A stretch of DNA of 64,000 nt from Salinarchaeum sp. Harcht-Bsk1 (lineage in GTDB: Archaea; Halobacteriota; Halobacteria; Halobacteriales; Salinarchaeaceae). Below the pieces are notes generated by a model, which worked only from the letters and a program-made list of their open reading frames with translations, was not told where the DNA came from and did no database searches. Made by a program: the position numbers and the translations under genes. The DNA lies in assembly GCF_000403645.1 (NCBI RefSeq), contig NC_021313.1, positions 806,001 to 870,000 on the forward strand, written 5' to 3'. Shown one piece after another: positions 16,293 through 25,382 of the stretch (positions within the stretch are counted from its first letter, which is position 1; each line of letters begins with the position of its first letter).

Positions 16293-17327
16293 TCAGGCCG
16301 CTGCCACCCAGAGCGTAATCGCACTCCCACCGTTGGGCCGGTCGGTGTACTCGACGGAGCCGCCGTAGGCAGTCACGATCCAGCGGACGAGCCAGAGCCC
16401 CAGTCCGTTGCCGTGGTCGAGTGGCGTCAGTTCGAGATCGCCAGTAAGCAGTCGACGCTCGCGCTCTGGCAGACCGGGACCGTCGTCGGCGACCGTGAGC
16501 CCGACGCGATCGGCCGAGGCCGACGCCGAAATGGCGACGCATGGGGTCGGCGCCTCCGAGTGCCGGACGGCGTTGTCGAGCAGTGCGGCGATGGCACGAT
16601 CGAGGTGGCCGCCGGTCAGCGCCGGCGGCGCGTCGGCGACGTCGACGGCGACCGTAGCGCGCTCGGTCAGCGGTACCGCGTCGCGGGCTGCGGCGACGAC
16701 TGGACCGAGCTCCGTCGGTTCCAGGTCCGGATCCGCGTCGAGCACCCGCTCGATGTCCCGCGCCTCGTCGCCGAGCCGTGAGAGCGTGAGCGCGCTGTCC
16801 CGGATCGTCTCCGCAGCGGCTTCGATCGCCGGCGAGTCGGCCGTCTCGAGCAGCTCCTCGGCGTTACCGGCGAGGACGTTCACCTCGTTCCTGAGGTTGT
16901 GCCGCAAGACGCGGTTCAGGACGGCGAGCTGTCGTTCCTGTCGAATCTCGTCGGTGAGATCGGTGTAGATCGCGAGCCCGCGGTCGCCGTCGGCGTACGG
17001 GACGCCGCGGTAGAGGACGGTCTTGACACCGTTTTTCGTCTGCCGATCGACGACGGCGTGGTTGTGTTCGCCGCTGGCGGTTCGTTCGTCGAACTCGTCG
17101 CTCTCGCCGGCGAGCCAGCTGGGGACGATCAAATCGTTGAGCGACTCGCCGATGATCGCCGGCGATTCGTAGCCGAAGAGGTCGACGAAGGCGTCGTTGA
17201 CCTCTCGAATGATCGGCTCGTCGTCGACGAACTCGAAGTCGACGATGGCGTCCTGGACGTGTTCGAAGAGGTGGCGAAACCGTTCTGCGTCGAGGGCGTT
17301 TGCGGCGGTCTCCCGCTGGGCAGTCAT
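16293..17327 (-). CDS. PAS-domain sensor histidine kinase
   Basis: 344 residues from the ATG at 17327 (MTAQRETAANALDAERFRHL). A PAS domain spans about residues 15-130 (LFEHVQDAIVDFEFVDDEPI, FVDLFGYESPAIIGESLNDL). The HisKA-type H-box is LNRVLRHNLRNEVNVLAGNA, and the ATPase has LLDNAVRHSE, VADDGPGLPERER and GNGLGLWLVRWIV. No transmembrane segment, so a cytoplasmic sensor. A GTG at 17360 with a TTTAGG patch 25-30 nt upstream is an alternative start adding 11 residues. No response regulator is adjacent. Confidence 0.9.
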   Translation of the reverse strand: MTAQRETAANALDAERFRHLFEHVQDAIVDFEFVDDEPIIREVNDAFVDLFGYESPAIIGESLNDLIVPSWLAGESDEFDERTASGEHNHAVVDRQTKNGVKTVLYRGVPYADGDRGLAIYTDLTDEIRQERQLAVLNRVLRHNLRNEVNVLAGNAEELLETADSPAIEAAAETIRDSALTLSRLGDEARDIERVLDADPDLEPTELGPVVAAARDAVPLTERATVAVDVADAPPALTGGHLDRAIAALLDNAVRHSEAPTPCVAISASASADRVGLTVADDGPGLPERERRLLTGDLELTPLDHGNGLGLWLVRWIVTAYGGSVEYTDRPNGGSAITLWVAAA

Positions 17328-17622
17328 CGATGTCGCCTCGGCCGCGGCGCCCAATAACACTTACCGAGCAGTAACTTTACTCGCCTAAAGGAGCTTCAAC
17401 ATCCACTAATACATTAGATAGCACGGCATTCGAACGGTTAGCTGTCCCTACAGTCAAATATCGTCCAATTTTGTCGGCGGCGGACGGCGAACGCGCCCTG
17501 GCAACTGTGTCGAACGTGCAGTGCTCGGGGAGTCGGCCCGTAGCGAGGTCGACGGACGCTCGATCACGCTCGCCATAGGGTACGAGGCGATCGAGTGGAC
17601 GGCAGGAAGAAGACTGGAACCG

Positions 17623-18342
17623 TTACAGCACGTCGTCGTAGCTCTCGTGGCCGTGGATCTCGACGCCTTCGTCGGTGACCTCGGCGACGTAGATACCGTT
17701 GCCGGAGCCGGTGTCGCGCTCGGTGGCGCTCTGGATGCCCTGAGCGGCGACGCCGATGGCCTCCTCGTTGGACATGCCGTCCTCGTACTCCTGTTCGAGG
17801 GTGCCGTAAGCGAGTTGCATCCCGCTGCCGGTCACGGTGTAGTCGTCGCCCATGACGCCGCCCGCGGGGTCGATCGTGAAGACGTGGGCGCCCTCCTCGT
17901 CGACGCCCCCGAGGATGGGGTTGATCGCGAAGAACGGACCGCCGCGGATGAAGTTGCCCGCGAGCGTCGAGAGCGCCTGCATGCTCATCGACTCGCCACG
18001 GCGGGCCTCGTAGAGGTTCGCCTCGGCGCGGAGACTGGAGATGAAGGACTGGGCGCCGCCGACGGAGCCGACCATCGTGAGCGCGGCCGTCGGGTGAACC
18101 TGCTCGACCTTCTGGACGTCCTTGTTGGCGACGAAGCGGCCCGCGAGCGAGGCACGCTGGTCGGTCGCGATCACGACGCCGTCCTCGGTCGTGATACCGA
18201 TCGTCGTGGTACCCGTCTTGGCGACGGAGTCGAGGTCCTCCTGACCGGTGTCGGGGAGGGAACCGAGGCGTGGCGCGAAGGGGTCCTCGGGACCGTCGTC
18301 GATTCCGGCGGGCGTCTGCGGGGCGGTCGGTGGCTGTCGCAT
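17623..18342 (-). CDS. psmB: 20S proteasome beta subunit
   Basis: 239 residues from the ATG at 18342 (MRQPPTAPQTPAGIDDG). The catalytic core begins after a 44-residue propeptide: VAKTG followed by TTTIGI, so autocleavage should expose T45 as nucleophile. ATDQRASLAGRFVANKDVQK supplies the conserved Asp and Lys, and GSGNGIYVAEVTDEGVEIHG is typical of the C-terminus. It forms the inner beta rings of the archaeal proteasome. CATAAAAAGG at 18366-18375 is a strong TATA in leaderless position. Longer in-frame extensions cross this promoter and are rejected. Confidence 0.95.
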   Translation of the reverse strand: MRQPPTAPQTPAGIDDGPEDPFAPRLGSLPDTGQEDLDSVAKTGTTTIGITTEDGVVIATDQRASLAGRFVANKDVQKVEQVHPTAALTMVGSVGGAQSFISSLRAEANLYEARRGESMSMQALSTLAGNFIRGGPFFAINPILGGVDEEGAHVFTIDPAGGVMGDDYTVTGSGMQLAYGTLEQEYEDGMSNEEAIGVAAQGIQSATERDTGSGNGIYVAEVTDEGVEIHGHESYDDVL

Positions 18343-18365
18343 TGACCGGTGGTTCTGGCCCCGAG

Positions 18366-18374
18366 CATAAAAAG
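18366..18374 (-). promoter_or_regulatory. TATA element of psmB
   Basis: CTTTTTATG on the minus strand, 24-32 nt before the psmB ATG at 18342; one of the clearest TATA boxes in the window. Confidence 0.6.
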
Positions 18375-18527
18375 GCGTCCGGTCGCGGTGAGCGCGGGCG
18401 GTGTCGAAACGGATCGGATCGACCCAGGCGCCAGTGGCAACGCTGACGTCAGTCGGAATGGACACTCGCCGAACCGAGCGAGGGCTCGAGGGGTAGAGAA
18501 CGACGAAAACGTGCGGTCAGTGCCTGT

Positions 18528-18701
18528 TCAGCGTCCGGTGGCTGCCTCGTACTTGTTGCCGAGGCCCTCGACGACGCGGTGGACGGGGAGCCGCAGGCCG
18601 ACGCGGTTGGCCGCCATCGCGAGCGGGAGCATGACGATGCCCAGCGCGATCGAGAGCTGGTACAGTGCGAACAGGGTTGCGCGGTGTGCGCGGTCGATCA
18701 T
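18528..18701 (-). CDS. Small single-pass membrane protein (57 aa)
   Basis: The ATG at 18701 opens a 58-codon frame: MIDRAHRATLFALYQLSIAL, a hydrophobic run GIVMLPLAMAA, then RVGLRLPVHRVVEGLGNKYE. One transmembrane helix is predicted from the FALYQLSIALGIVMLPLAMA stretch, with basic residues on both sides. Codon use is GC3-rich like the neighbours. A perfect CTTATATACT element at 18731-18740 lies 30-39 nt upstream. I recall similar short proteins next to psmB in other haloarchaea but no function. It precedes psmB by 185 nt on the same strand. Confidence 0.7.
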   Translation of the reverse strand: MIDRAHRATLFALYQLSIALGIVMLPLAMAANRVGLRLPVHRVVEGLGNKYEAATGR

Positions 18702-19050
18702 CGGGTGTGCTTCGTCGATGGTTCCCGGGTAGTATATAAGAATTACTGCTCGCTCGCCGATAGCTCGGACGATCGTGACGAATTACCCCGCTCTCGTCGT
18801 GCGATTCAAGCTGAGTTGTTTTCGTCTCAACCGGATGGGGGTTCGGGGCGCTGTGACGCCGAAGTAAACGCTCCATGAGCCGCTGGCGAGGCATAACTTA
18901 TGGCGATAATGGAGTGATCGTGCGCATCGTTCAACGGGTCGTCTGCGCGCCCTGGCCGACGCCATCGACGGCGGCCAGATCGGGAGCGCCCGGCAGTCGC
19001 GGCGCGTCCGAACCACAAGGTATCACTCCCTTCGGCCCGCAAGCCGCTGT
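18702..19050. other. Gene-free divergent intergenic region
   Basis: 349 bp between the minus-strand small membrane protein and the plus-strand DUF555 gene. It holds the TATATAAG element of the former (18731-18740) and a weak AAGGTATCAC patch (19018-19027) before the latter. An isolated CATAACTTATGG at 18892-18903 resembles a TATA with no gene in register; a short transcript from it cannot be excluded. I find no tRNA or coding frame here. Confidence 0.5.
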
Positions 19051-19422
19051 ATGAGCAACTACCTCGTCGTGATGGAGGCAGCGTGGCTCGTGCGAGACGT
19101 GGAGTCGATCGACGACGCCATCGGGGTCGCCGTGAGCGAGGCGGGCAAACGCCTCAACGACAAGGACATGGACTACGTCGAGGTCGACGTCGGCGCGACC
19201 GGCTGTCCGGCCTGTGGCGAGCCGTTCGACTCGGCCTTTATCGCCGCTGAGACCGCGCTCGTCGGCCTCGTCCTCGAGATGGAGATCTTCAACGCCGACA
19301 GCGAGGAGCACGCCCAGCGCATCGCCAAGAGCGAGGTCGGCGGCGCGCTGCGCGACGTGCCCCTCGACGTGGTCGAGACGATCGAGCGCGAGGGCGACGC
19401 GGACGACGAGGACGAACGCTGA
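19051..19422 (+). CDS. UPF0212/DUF555 family protein
   Basis: 123 residues matching the archaeal DUF555 family: MSNYLVVMEAAWLVRDVES, LNDKDMDYVEVDVG, then a zinc-ribbon half GCPACGEPFDSAFIAAETAL and LEMEIFNADSEEHAQRIAKS. The family is widespread in Euryarchaeota and uncharacterised. The last 15 residues are an acidic tail. It is monocistronic, with 349 bp upstream and 238 bp before ppsA. Confidence 0.92.
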   Translation: MSNYLVVMEAAWLVRDVESIDDAIGVAVSEAGKRLNDKDMDYVEVDVGATGCPACGEPFDSAFIAAETALVGLVLEMEIFNADSEEHAQRIAKSEVGGALRDVPLDVVETIEREGDADDEDER

Positions 19423-19660
19423 CCGCGGCCAGGAGCGCTCGGTATACGGGACCCTTTGACGGGGTGCGGGTAACACGGCGGCTACCGTTCGGCGCACGGC
19501 GCGACGGACCAGCTACGCCGGATATCGCGCGAGCCGCGGTGCCGGCGCGAAGCACGTAGCTACCTGACAGCGGGTGGGGAGACTCACTCACGTCCGAATC
19601 TATTTCGTGCATGAACGTTCACAACATTCTTTGTCGCGCTCGGACTGGGAACGCGTACAG

Positions 19661-22204
19661 ATGGGCCTCAGATGGCTGGACGACGTCCGGGCCGACGACG
19701 GAGCGAGCGTCGGCGGGAAAGGCGCCTCGCTGGGCGAACTGACCGCCGCAGGACTCCCCGTTCCCCCGGGCTTCGTCGTCACGGCCGACACCTACCGATC
19801 GTTCCTCCAGGCAGCAGACCTCGAAGCCGACCTCGACGCGGCAGTGTCGGTAGACGCTGACGACCCGAGCGAACTCGCCGGCGCCGCCGAGCGCGCGCAG
19901 ACGATGATTCGTGACGCGTCCGTACCCGACTCCTTCCGCGAGGAGCTCCTCGGCGCCTACGACGACCTCGGCGCGGGAATGGCGAGCGAGCCATTCGTGG
20001 CGGTCCGCTCTTCGGCGACCGCAGAGGATCAGCCGGACGCGAGTTTCGCCGGTCAGCAGGAGACCTTCCTCAACGTCGACCGCGACGGGCTGCTCGAGGC
20101 GGTTCGGGAGTGCTGGGCGTCGCTGTTCACCCAGCGCGCGATCTACTACCGCCAGCAGCAGGGCTACCCCGCCAGCGACGTCGACATCGCCGTCGTCGTC
20201 CAGTTGATGGTCGACGCCGACGCCAGCGGCGTGATGTTCACCAGTCACCCCTCCACTGGCGACGGGCGGATGATCCTCGAGGCGGCGTGGGGACTCGGCG
20301 AGGCCGTCGTCGCGGGCGAGGTCTCCCCCGACAACTACGTCGTCGACCGGGAGCGCGAGACGGTGAGCGACGTCGCCGTCGCGGACAAGCGCATCCAGTA
20401 CGTCCGCGATCCCGACACCGGCGAGACGATCGAGGAGCCGGTGCCAGACGACCGGCGCGAGCAGCGCGTTCTCGACGAGGAGGCGCTGGATCGGCTCCGC
20501 GAGATCGGCGAGCGCGTGGAGTCCCACTACGGGACCCCACAGGACGTCGAGTGGGCCCTCGTCCAGCACGAGGCGGGCCAGGCGCCCGTCAGCGGCGTCG
20601 ACGCCGGCGCGGGCCTCGACGACGCGACGGTGTACCTGCTGCAGTCTCGCCCGATCACGACGCTCCCCGACGACGCGACCCCGACCGACACCGCCAGCGA
20701 CGTGCGAAGCGAGACCGCGGCCGAGACCGCAAGCAACGCGGCGAGCGCAGGCGGCCCGGACCCGACGACGGCCGTCGGCGACCAGGACGGCGACCCCGAG
20801 CGATCGACCGAGAGCGACGCAGCGAGCGCCGACGGCGGGAGCCAGGCGATGGCGAGCGAGGAGCTACTCGTCACCGGCCTCGGCGCGTCGCCGGGCACCG
20901 CCGCCGGCCCGGCGCGGATCGTCGAGAAGCTCGACGAACTCGACAAGGTCGAGGCCGGCGACGTAATCGTGACGAAGATGACGACCCCGGACATGGTGCC
21001 CGCGATGCAGCGCGCGTCGGGCATCGTCACCGACGAGGGCGGGATGACCAGCCACGCCTCGATCGTCTCCCGCGAACTCGGCGTGCCGGCCGTCGTGGGG
21101 ACGGGGAGCGCGACGAACGAGATCGAAGACGGCCAGGCCATCGCGATCGACGGCGAGACCGGCCGGGTGACGACTGGCGACGAAGCCGAGTTCCAGGCTG
21201 GCGAGGCGGACACACCCGACAGCGGATCGGGAGCGGAGAGTGCCGGACCGAGCGCAACCGCGACCGCGGCCGGAGCGGGCTCGCAGGCCACCGATCGCGT
21301 CCCGCCCGCGACCGCCACGGAGGTCAAGGTCAACGTCTCGATCCCGGAGGCCGCCGAGCGCGCGGCCGCGACTGGCGCCGACGGCGTCGGCCTCCTCCGG
21401 ATGGAGCACGTCGTGCTCTCGACGGGCCAGACGCCGGAGCATATGATCGCTCGGGACGGCGAGGACGCCTTCGTCGACGTCGTGGCCGACGGGATCCAGC
21501 CCGTCGCGGAGGCGTTCTACCCCCGACCGGTCCGCGTCCGGACGCTGGACGCCCCGACCGACGAGTTCCGGACGCTCGAAGGCGGTGCCGACGAACCCGA
21601 GGAGCACAACCCGATGCTCGGCTACCGGGGCATCCGTCGCTCGCTCGATCGGACGGACCCGTTCCGGGCCGAACTGGCTGCCGTCGCGAAGTGCCACGAA
21701 CTCGGCTACGACAACGTCGAGTTGATGCTCCCGCTCGTCACCGACGCCGAGGACGTCCGGGCGGCGAAAGAGCACATGCGAGCGGCCGGACTCGATCCGC
21801 GCCACACGACCTGGGGCGTGATGGTGGAGACGCCAGCGAGCGCGCTCTGCGTCGAGGGAATTTGCGAGGAGGGCGTCGACTTCGTCTCCTTCGGCACGAA
21901 CGACCTCACGCAGTACACGCTCGCCGTCGATCGGAACAACGAGCGGGTGGCCGACCGCTTCGACGAACTCCACCCCGCGGTGCTCGAACTGATCGGCGAC
22001 GTCATCGAGACCTGCCGCGCACACGACGTGCGGACGAGCATCTGCGGGCAGGCTGGCTCCAAGCCGGCGATGGTCCGGCACCTCGTCGACGCCGGCATCA
22101 CCTCCATCTCCGCGAACGTCGACGCGGTCGCGGACGTCCAGCGCGAGGTCGAGCGCGTCGAGCAGCGACTGCTGCTCGAGTCGGTGCGGGAGGAGCAAGC
22201 CTAG
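19661..22204 (+). CDS. ppsA: Phosphoenolpyruvate synthase
   Basis: 847 residues from the ATG at 19661 (MGLRWLDDVRADDGASVGGK). It converts pyruvate and ATP to PEP, AMP and phosphate for gluconeogenesis. The N-terminal ATP-grasp domain has VGGKGASLGELTAAGLPVPP and AVRSSATAEDQPDASFAGQQ. The phosphohistidine domain has the catalytic His in DEGGMTSHASIVSRELGVP. The C-terminal PEP-binding barrel has HNPMLGYRGIRRSLD, GVMVETPASAL, FGTNDLTQYTLAVDR and SICGQAGSKPAM. Two acidic Ala/Ser/Asp-rich inserts, after PITTLPDDA and around TPDSGSGAESAG, lengthen the interdomain linkers. Upstream in-frame Met codons at 19574 and 19610 lack family similarity. Confidence 0.95.
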   Translation: MGLRWLDDVRADDGASVGGKGASLGELTAAGLPVPPGFVVTADTYRSFLQAADLEADLDAAVSVDADDPSELAGAAERAQTMIRDASVPDSFREELLGAYDDLGAGMASEPFVAVRSSATAEDQPDASFAGQQETFLNVDRDGLLEAVRECWASLFTQRAIYYRQQQGYPASDVDIAVVVQLMVDADASGVMFTSHPSTGDGRMILEAAWGLGEAVVAGEVSPDNYVVDRERETVSDVAVADKRIQYVRDPDTGETIEEPVPDDRREQRVLDEEALDRLREIGERVESHYGTPQDVEWALVQHEAGQAPVSGVDAGAGLDDATVYLLQSRPITTLPDDATPTDTASDVRSETAAETASNAASAGGPDPTTAVGDQDGDPERSTESDAASADGGSQAMASEELLVTGLGASPGTAAGPARIVEKLDELDKVEAGDVIVTKMTTPDMVPAMQRASGIVTDEGGMTSHASIVSRELGVPAVVGTGSATNEIEDGQAIAIDGETGRVTTGDEAEFQAGEADTPDSGSGAESAGPSATATAAGAGSQATDRVPPATATEVKVNVSIPEAAERAAATGADGVGLLRMEHVVLSTGQTPEHMIARDGEDAFVDVVADGIQPVAEAFYPRPVRVRTLDAPTDEFRTLEGGADEPEEHNPMLGYRGIRRSLDRTDPFRAELAAVAKCHELGYDNVELMLPLVTDAEDVRAAKEHMRAAGLDPRHTTWGVMVETPASALCVEGICEEGVDFVSFGTNDLTQYTLAVDRNNERVADRFDELHPAVLELIGDVIETCRAHDVRTSICGQAGSKPAMVRHLVDAGITSISANVDAVADVQREVERVEQRLLLESVREEQA

Positions 22205-22248
22205 CTGCAACTCCTCGTCGACTCGGCCCCGGTGGCCCGCCGGTGTCG

Positions 22249-23154
22249 CTACGTCGTCGAGTCGCCCCTCGTCCGTTCGAACGCCTGAATCTGCCCCTCG
22301 CGATCGACGACGATGGTGAGGTGATCCGCGGCCAGTTCGATCGTCACCTCGAACAGATCGGACGACGAACCCTCCAGCTCGGCCGTCGCGTCCTCGAGCG
22401 CGTTCCGTTCGCTGAGCATGGCGTCCTCCGGCCCGAGGCCGTGCTCGTGGTAGAAGGCGACGACGGGCGGAGACTGCGCCACGAAGATCGGCAGTGGCAC
22501 CGTGTACGCGAGCCAGCATCGCTCGCACTCGACGTCGACCCGCGGCCAGTCCGTACCGAGTTCCTCGAACGTGCCGTCGGGATCGACGACGCGAGCGTCG
22601 ATCGTCCCCCAGCACCGGTGGCACAGCCCGTTCCGGGCCAGTTCGACGTTGGCGCCGGTGCGACGGACGGTCACGTCGAGGAGTTCGTCCATCGACCGGT
22701 CCGTCGCGGCGCCGGCTGGCACCGGGTAGGCAAACCACGTGTGTTCGTCGTCGCACTCGATACGGACGGACTCGTCTTCGTAGCGCGCGTAGAGTGGGTC
22801 CTCACACACGGGACACTCGTACTCGGTCTCCGTCGGTTCGACGTCCGCGCTGCTGCCGAACCGGCCCGCGTGGATCGACGAGGCGACGTTGAGGCCCGCG
22901 AAGGTGGGCCGGTAGCCGTCCTCCGTCTTCTTGACGAACGTGTCCTGGAGTTTGTCGAGGTGGTAGTTGAACCGCCCCGCGTCGTCGACGCTCACCGCCC
23001 GGCGGAGTTCGGAGAAGGCGTACGGTTCGGCGGACGCGTCGGGCTGGGACCGCTCCGCGAGCTCGAGCAGGATTCGGAGTCGCGTCTCGTCGCCCAGCAC
23101 CGAGAACACCGCCTCGGAGTCGTCGCTGAGCGAATCGGTATCCTCCTCGGTCAT
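22249..23154 (-). CDS. ArsR-like HTH regulator with zinc-ribbon C-terminal domain
   Basis: 301 residues. The winged helix is at residues about 10-100: SEAVFSVLGDETRLRILLEL, FSELRRAVSVDDAGRFNYHL, then DKLQDTFVKKTEDGYRPTFA. The C-terminal region has paired cysteines suggesting zinc ribbons (YECPVCEDPLYARYEDESV, LCHRCWGTI, VECERCWLAY). Haloarchaeal regulators with this layout commonly neighbour ABC exporters. It is divergent from the ABC-2 operon across 168 bp, where a CGAACGTTCG palindrome (23158-23167) lies 4 nt upstream of its start codon, a possible autoregulatory site. It converges on ppsA. Confidence 0.88.
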   Translation of the reverse strand: MTEEDTDSLSDDSEAVFSVLGDETRLRILLELAERSQPDASAEPYAFSELRRAVSVDDAGRFNYHLDKLQDTFVKKTEDGYRPTFAGLNVASSIHAGRFGSSADVEPTETEYECPVCEDPLYARYEDESVRIECDDEHTWFAYPVPAGAATDRSMDELLDVTVRRTGANVELARNGLCHRCWGTIDARVVDPDGTFEELGTDWPRVDVECERCWLAYTVPLPIFVAQSPPVVAFYHEHGLGPEDAMLSERNALEDATAELEGSSSDLFEVTIELAADHLTIVVDREGQIQAFERTRGDSTT

Positions 23155-23286
23155 ACCCGAACGTTCGTCGCATCGACCGTATCGATTGTGGTCGGTGAGC
23201 GGACGGGACCGGCCCGGTCCGACGGACTCGGCACACCGGCTACCACGCCGTAACTATCAGAATTCGAACTGAACGACCGTTCTGGG

Positions 23287-23296
23287 AACTTTTAGG
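23287..23296 (+). promoter_or_regulatory. TATA-like element of the ABC-2 exporter operon
   Basis: AACTTTTAGG lies 27-36 nt before the ATG at 23323, giving a leaderless start for the ATPase gene and marking the promoter the divergent ArsR-like protein would act on. Confidence 0.45.
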
Positions 23297-23322
23297 GCCG
23301 ATCCTGCCCTGGAACTGTCCAG

Positions 23323-24525
23323 ATGACAGGTGATCACGACTCCAGGGCGCCGGCGCTCCGCGTCGAGGGCCTCGCGAAGACGTTCGGCGAGGGCGAGGGA
23401 GCCGTCCGGGCGGTCGACGGCATCTCGCTGTCGGTCGACCACGGCGAAGTCGTCGGCGTGCTCGGCCCCAACGGCGCCGGCAAGACGACCACGATCAAGT
23501 CGATGCTCGGCCTCGTCCTGCCCGACGACGGGACGGTCGAGGTCTGTGGCATCGACGTCCACGACGAACCTGCCGCGGCGTACCGCCACGTCGACGCGAT
23601 GCTCGAAGGTGCGCGGAACGTCTACTGGCGGCTCACCGTCGAAGAGAACCTTCGCTACTTCGCGGGCCTGGGTGGCGACGATCCCGACGATCTCACCGAC
23701 CGCCACGAGCGGCTGCTCGAGTCGCTCGGGCTCGCTGACGAGGCCGACACCGTCGTCAACGACCTTTCGCGCGGGATGAAACAGAAGGTCTCGCTGGCCT
23801 CGACGCTCGCCCGCGACGTGGACGTCGTCTTCCTCGACGAGCCGACGCTCGGGCTGGACGTGGAGTCCTCGATCGAACTCCGCTCGGAACTCCGGCGACT
23901 CGCCGAGCGCGAGAACGTGACGATCGTGCTCTGTAGCCACGACATGAACGTGATCGAGGCGGTCTGTGACCGCATCGTCATCCTCCAGGACGGGCGCGTG
24001 ATCGCCGACGACCCGATGGCCGACCTGGTGGACGTGCTCCGGGAGAAGCGCTTCAGCGTGGTGACGGACGGTCCGATCGACGAGGACCTGGAACGCGACC
24101 TCGCGGACCGCTTCGGCGCGACGATCCGCGAGTCCGACCCATCGGAACGCGGTGGGGACACCGAGGTGGGCCAGTCCGTGACGATCGACGCCACTGGAAT
24201 CGGTGCCGAGGATGCGGCGGCGCTGCTGGACGCGGTTCGCGACGCGGGCCATTCGCTGCAGGACGTCGAGACGGCGGAGCCGACGCTCGAAGACGTGTTC
24301 CTGCGCGTCACCGGCACCGGTGACGGTGGAGACGGCGATGGCTCGGAACCCGGCGGGAACGCCCACCCCAGCGGCAGCAGGAGCGGCGACGCCAACGGCA
24401 GCGGGAGCGGCGACGCCAACGGCGGCAGGAGCGGTGACGGCAGCGGCGACGAATCAGCGGCCACGAACGACGATCCGGAGCCGGCAGCCGCTGGCACGGG
24501 GGTGATCGCCGATGGCGACCGCTGA
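23323..24525 (+). CDS. ABC-2 type transporter ATP-binding protein
   Basis: 400 residues. Walker A is GPNGAGKTTTIKSMLGLVLP, the signature is VNDLSRGMKQKVSLASTLAR, Walker B is VDVVFLDEPTLGLDVE and the switch His is in VLCSHDMNVIEAVCD. Residues about 240-335 form the C-terminal domain common to drug- and antibiotic-export ATPases. From about residue 340 the tail is a disordered Gly/Ser/Asp/Asn/Arg repeat (GSGSGDANGG-like) followed by an acidic end. Its last codons overlap the permease start by 14 nt, so the pair is translationally coupled. The substrate is unknown. Confidence 0.92.
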   Translation: MTGDHDSRAPALRVEGLAKTFGEGEGAVRAVDGISLSVDHGEVVGVLGPNGAGKTTTIKSMLGLVLPDDGTVEVCGIDVHDEPAAAYRHVDAMLEGARNVYWRLTVEENLRYFAGLGGDDPDDLTDRHERLLESLGLADEADTVVNDLSRGMKQKVSLASTLARDVDVVFLDEPTLGLDVESSIELRSELRRLAERENVTIVLCSHDMNVIEAVCDRIVILQDGRVIADDPMADLVDVLREKRFSVVTDGPIDEDLERDLADRFGATIRESDPSERGGDTEVGQSVTIDATGIGAEDAAALLDAVRDAGHSLQDVETAEPTLEDVFLRVTGTGDGGDGDGSEPGGNAHPSGSRSGDANGSGSGDANGGRSGDGSGDESAATNDDPEPAAAGTGVIADGDR

Positions 24526-25360
24526 GGAGCCCGCCCCGGCGGTCGGCGAGTCCGACGGCGCCGGCGCTCGTTCCGATCGCACTGGCGCCCCGTCGTTGCT
24601 CGCGCTGGTGCGGGTCGTCCTCCACAAGCAGGTCCTCCTGCTCGTGCGCTACCCAGTGAACACGTTCAGCCAGTTCGCGACGATCTTCGCCTTCTTCCTC
24701 GCCATCTTCTACGGGGGCCAGGCCGTCGCGGGCGCGGCGTTGACCGACTCGCTGGACGGCCTCATCGTCGGGTTCTTCCTCTGGACGATGGCGATCGTGG
24801 CGTACTCCGGGCTCTCCTGGAACGTCACGCGCGAGGCCCAGTGGGGGACCCTCGAGCGACTGTTCATGTCGCCACACGGCTTCGGCCGCGTCATGACGGT
24901 CAAGACCGCCGTGAACGTCCTGATGAGCTTCCTCTGGGGCACGCTCATGCTCGCGTTCATGATGGCCGTGTCGGGGCGAGTCGTGACGCTCGATCCGGTG
25001 ACGATCCTGCCGCTCCTCCTGCTCACGCTGGGATCCGTCGTCGGGATCGGGTTCGCCATCGCGGGGCTTGCGTTGCTCTACAAGCGCGTCGAGAACCTCT
25101 TCCAGCTCGTCCAGTTCGTCTTCATCGGCCTGATCGCCGCACCGGTCGAGGGCGTCCCGGCGCTTCGCCTGTTGCCGATGAGCCACGGGAGCTACCTCAC
25201 AGGAGAGGCGATGGCAGAGGGGACTGCGATCTGGGCGATGCCCGCCTGGGAGCTCGGGCTCCTGCTCGTGACCTCGACGGCCTACCTGCTCGCGGGCTAC
25301 GCCTGCTTCCAGTACGCTCAGCGGCGGGCGCGTCGCCAGGGACTGCTCGGGCAGTACTGA
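24512..25360 (+). CDS. ABC-2 type transporter permease
   Basis: 282 residues with about six hydrophobic helices, for example FSQFATIFAFFLAIFYGGQA, GLIVGFFLWTMAIVAYSGL, VLMSFLWGTLMLAFMMAVSG and LLLTLGSVVGIGFAIAGLAL. The segment WNVTREAQWGTLERLFMSPH is the typical ABC-2 cytoplasmic loop. It overlaps the ATPase gene by 14 nt; together they form an exporter, possibly for a lipid, drug or peptide. A 9-bp inverted repeat follows 22 nt after the stop. Confidence 0.9.
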   Translation: MATAEEPAPAVGESDGAGARSDRTGAPSLLALVRVVLHKQVLLLVRYPVNTFSQFATIFAFFLAIFYGGQAVAGAALTDSLDGLIVGFFLWTMAIVAYSGLSWNVTREAQWGTLERLFMSPHGFGRVMTVKTAVNVLMSFLWGTLMLAFMMAVSGRVVTLDPVTILPLLLLTLGSVVGIGFAIAGLALLYKRVENLFQLVQFVFIGLIAAPVEGVPALRLLPMSHGSYLTGEAMAEGTAIWAMPAWELGLLLVTSTAYLLAGYACFQYAQRRARRQGLLGQY

Positions 25361-25382
25361 GCGCCGTCGTGGGGGACCGCTG

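Noticed and set aside
23158-23167. CGAACGTTCG palindrome at the ArsR-like start as a firm operator
   Set aside because: A 10-bp self-complementary word in GC-rich DNA is weak evidence alone; it is mentioned only under the gene.
20110-23253. 1047-codon open frame on the plus strand overlapping ppsA and the ArsR-like gene
   Set aside because: Arg-rich out-of-frame translation typical of GC3-biased DNA; both underlying genes have diagnostic motifs in other frames.
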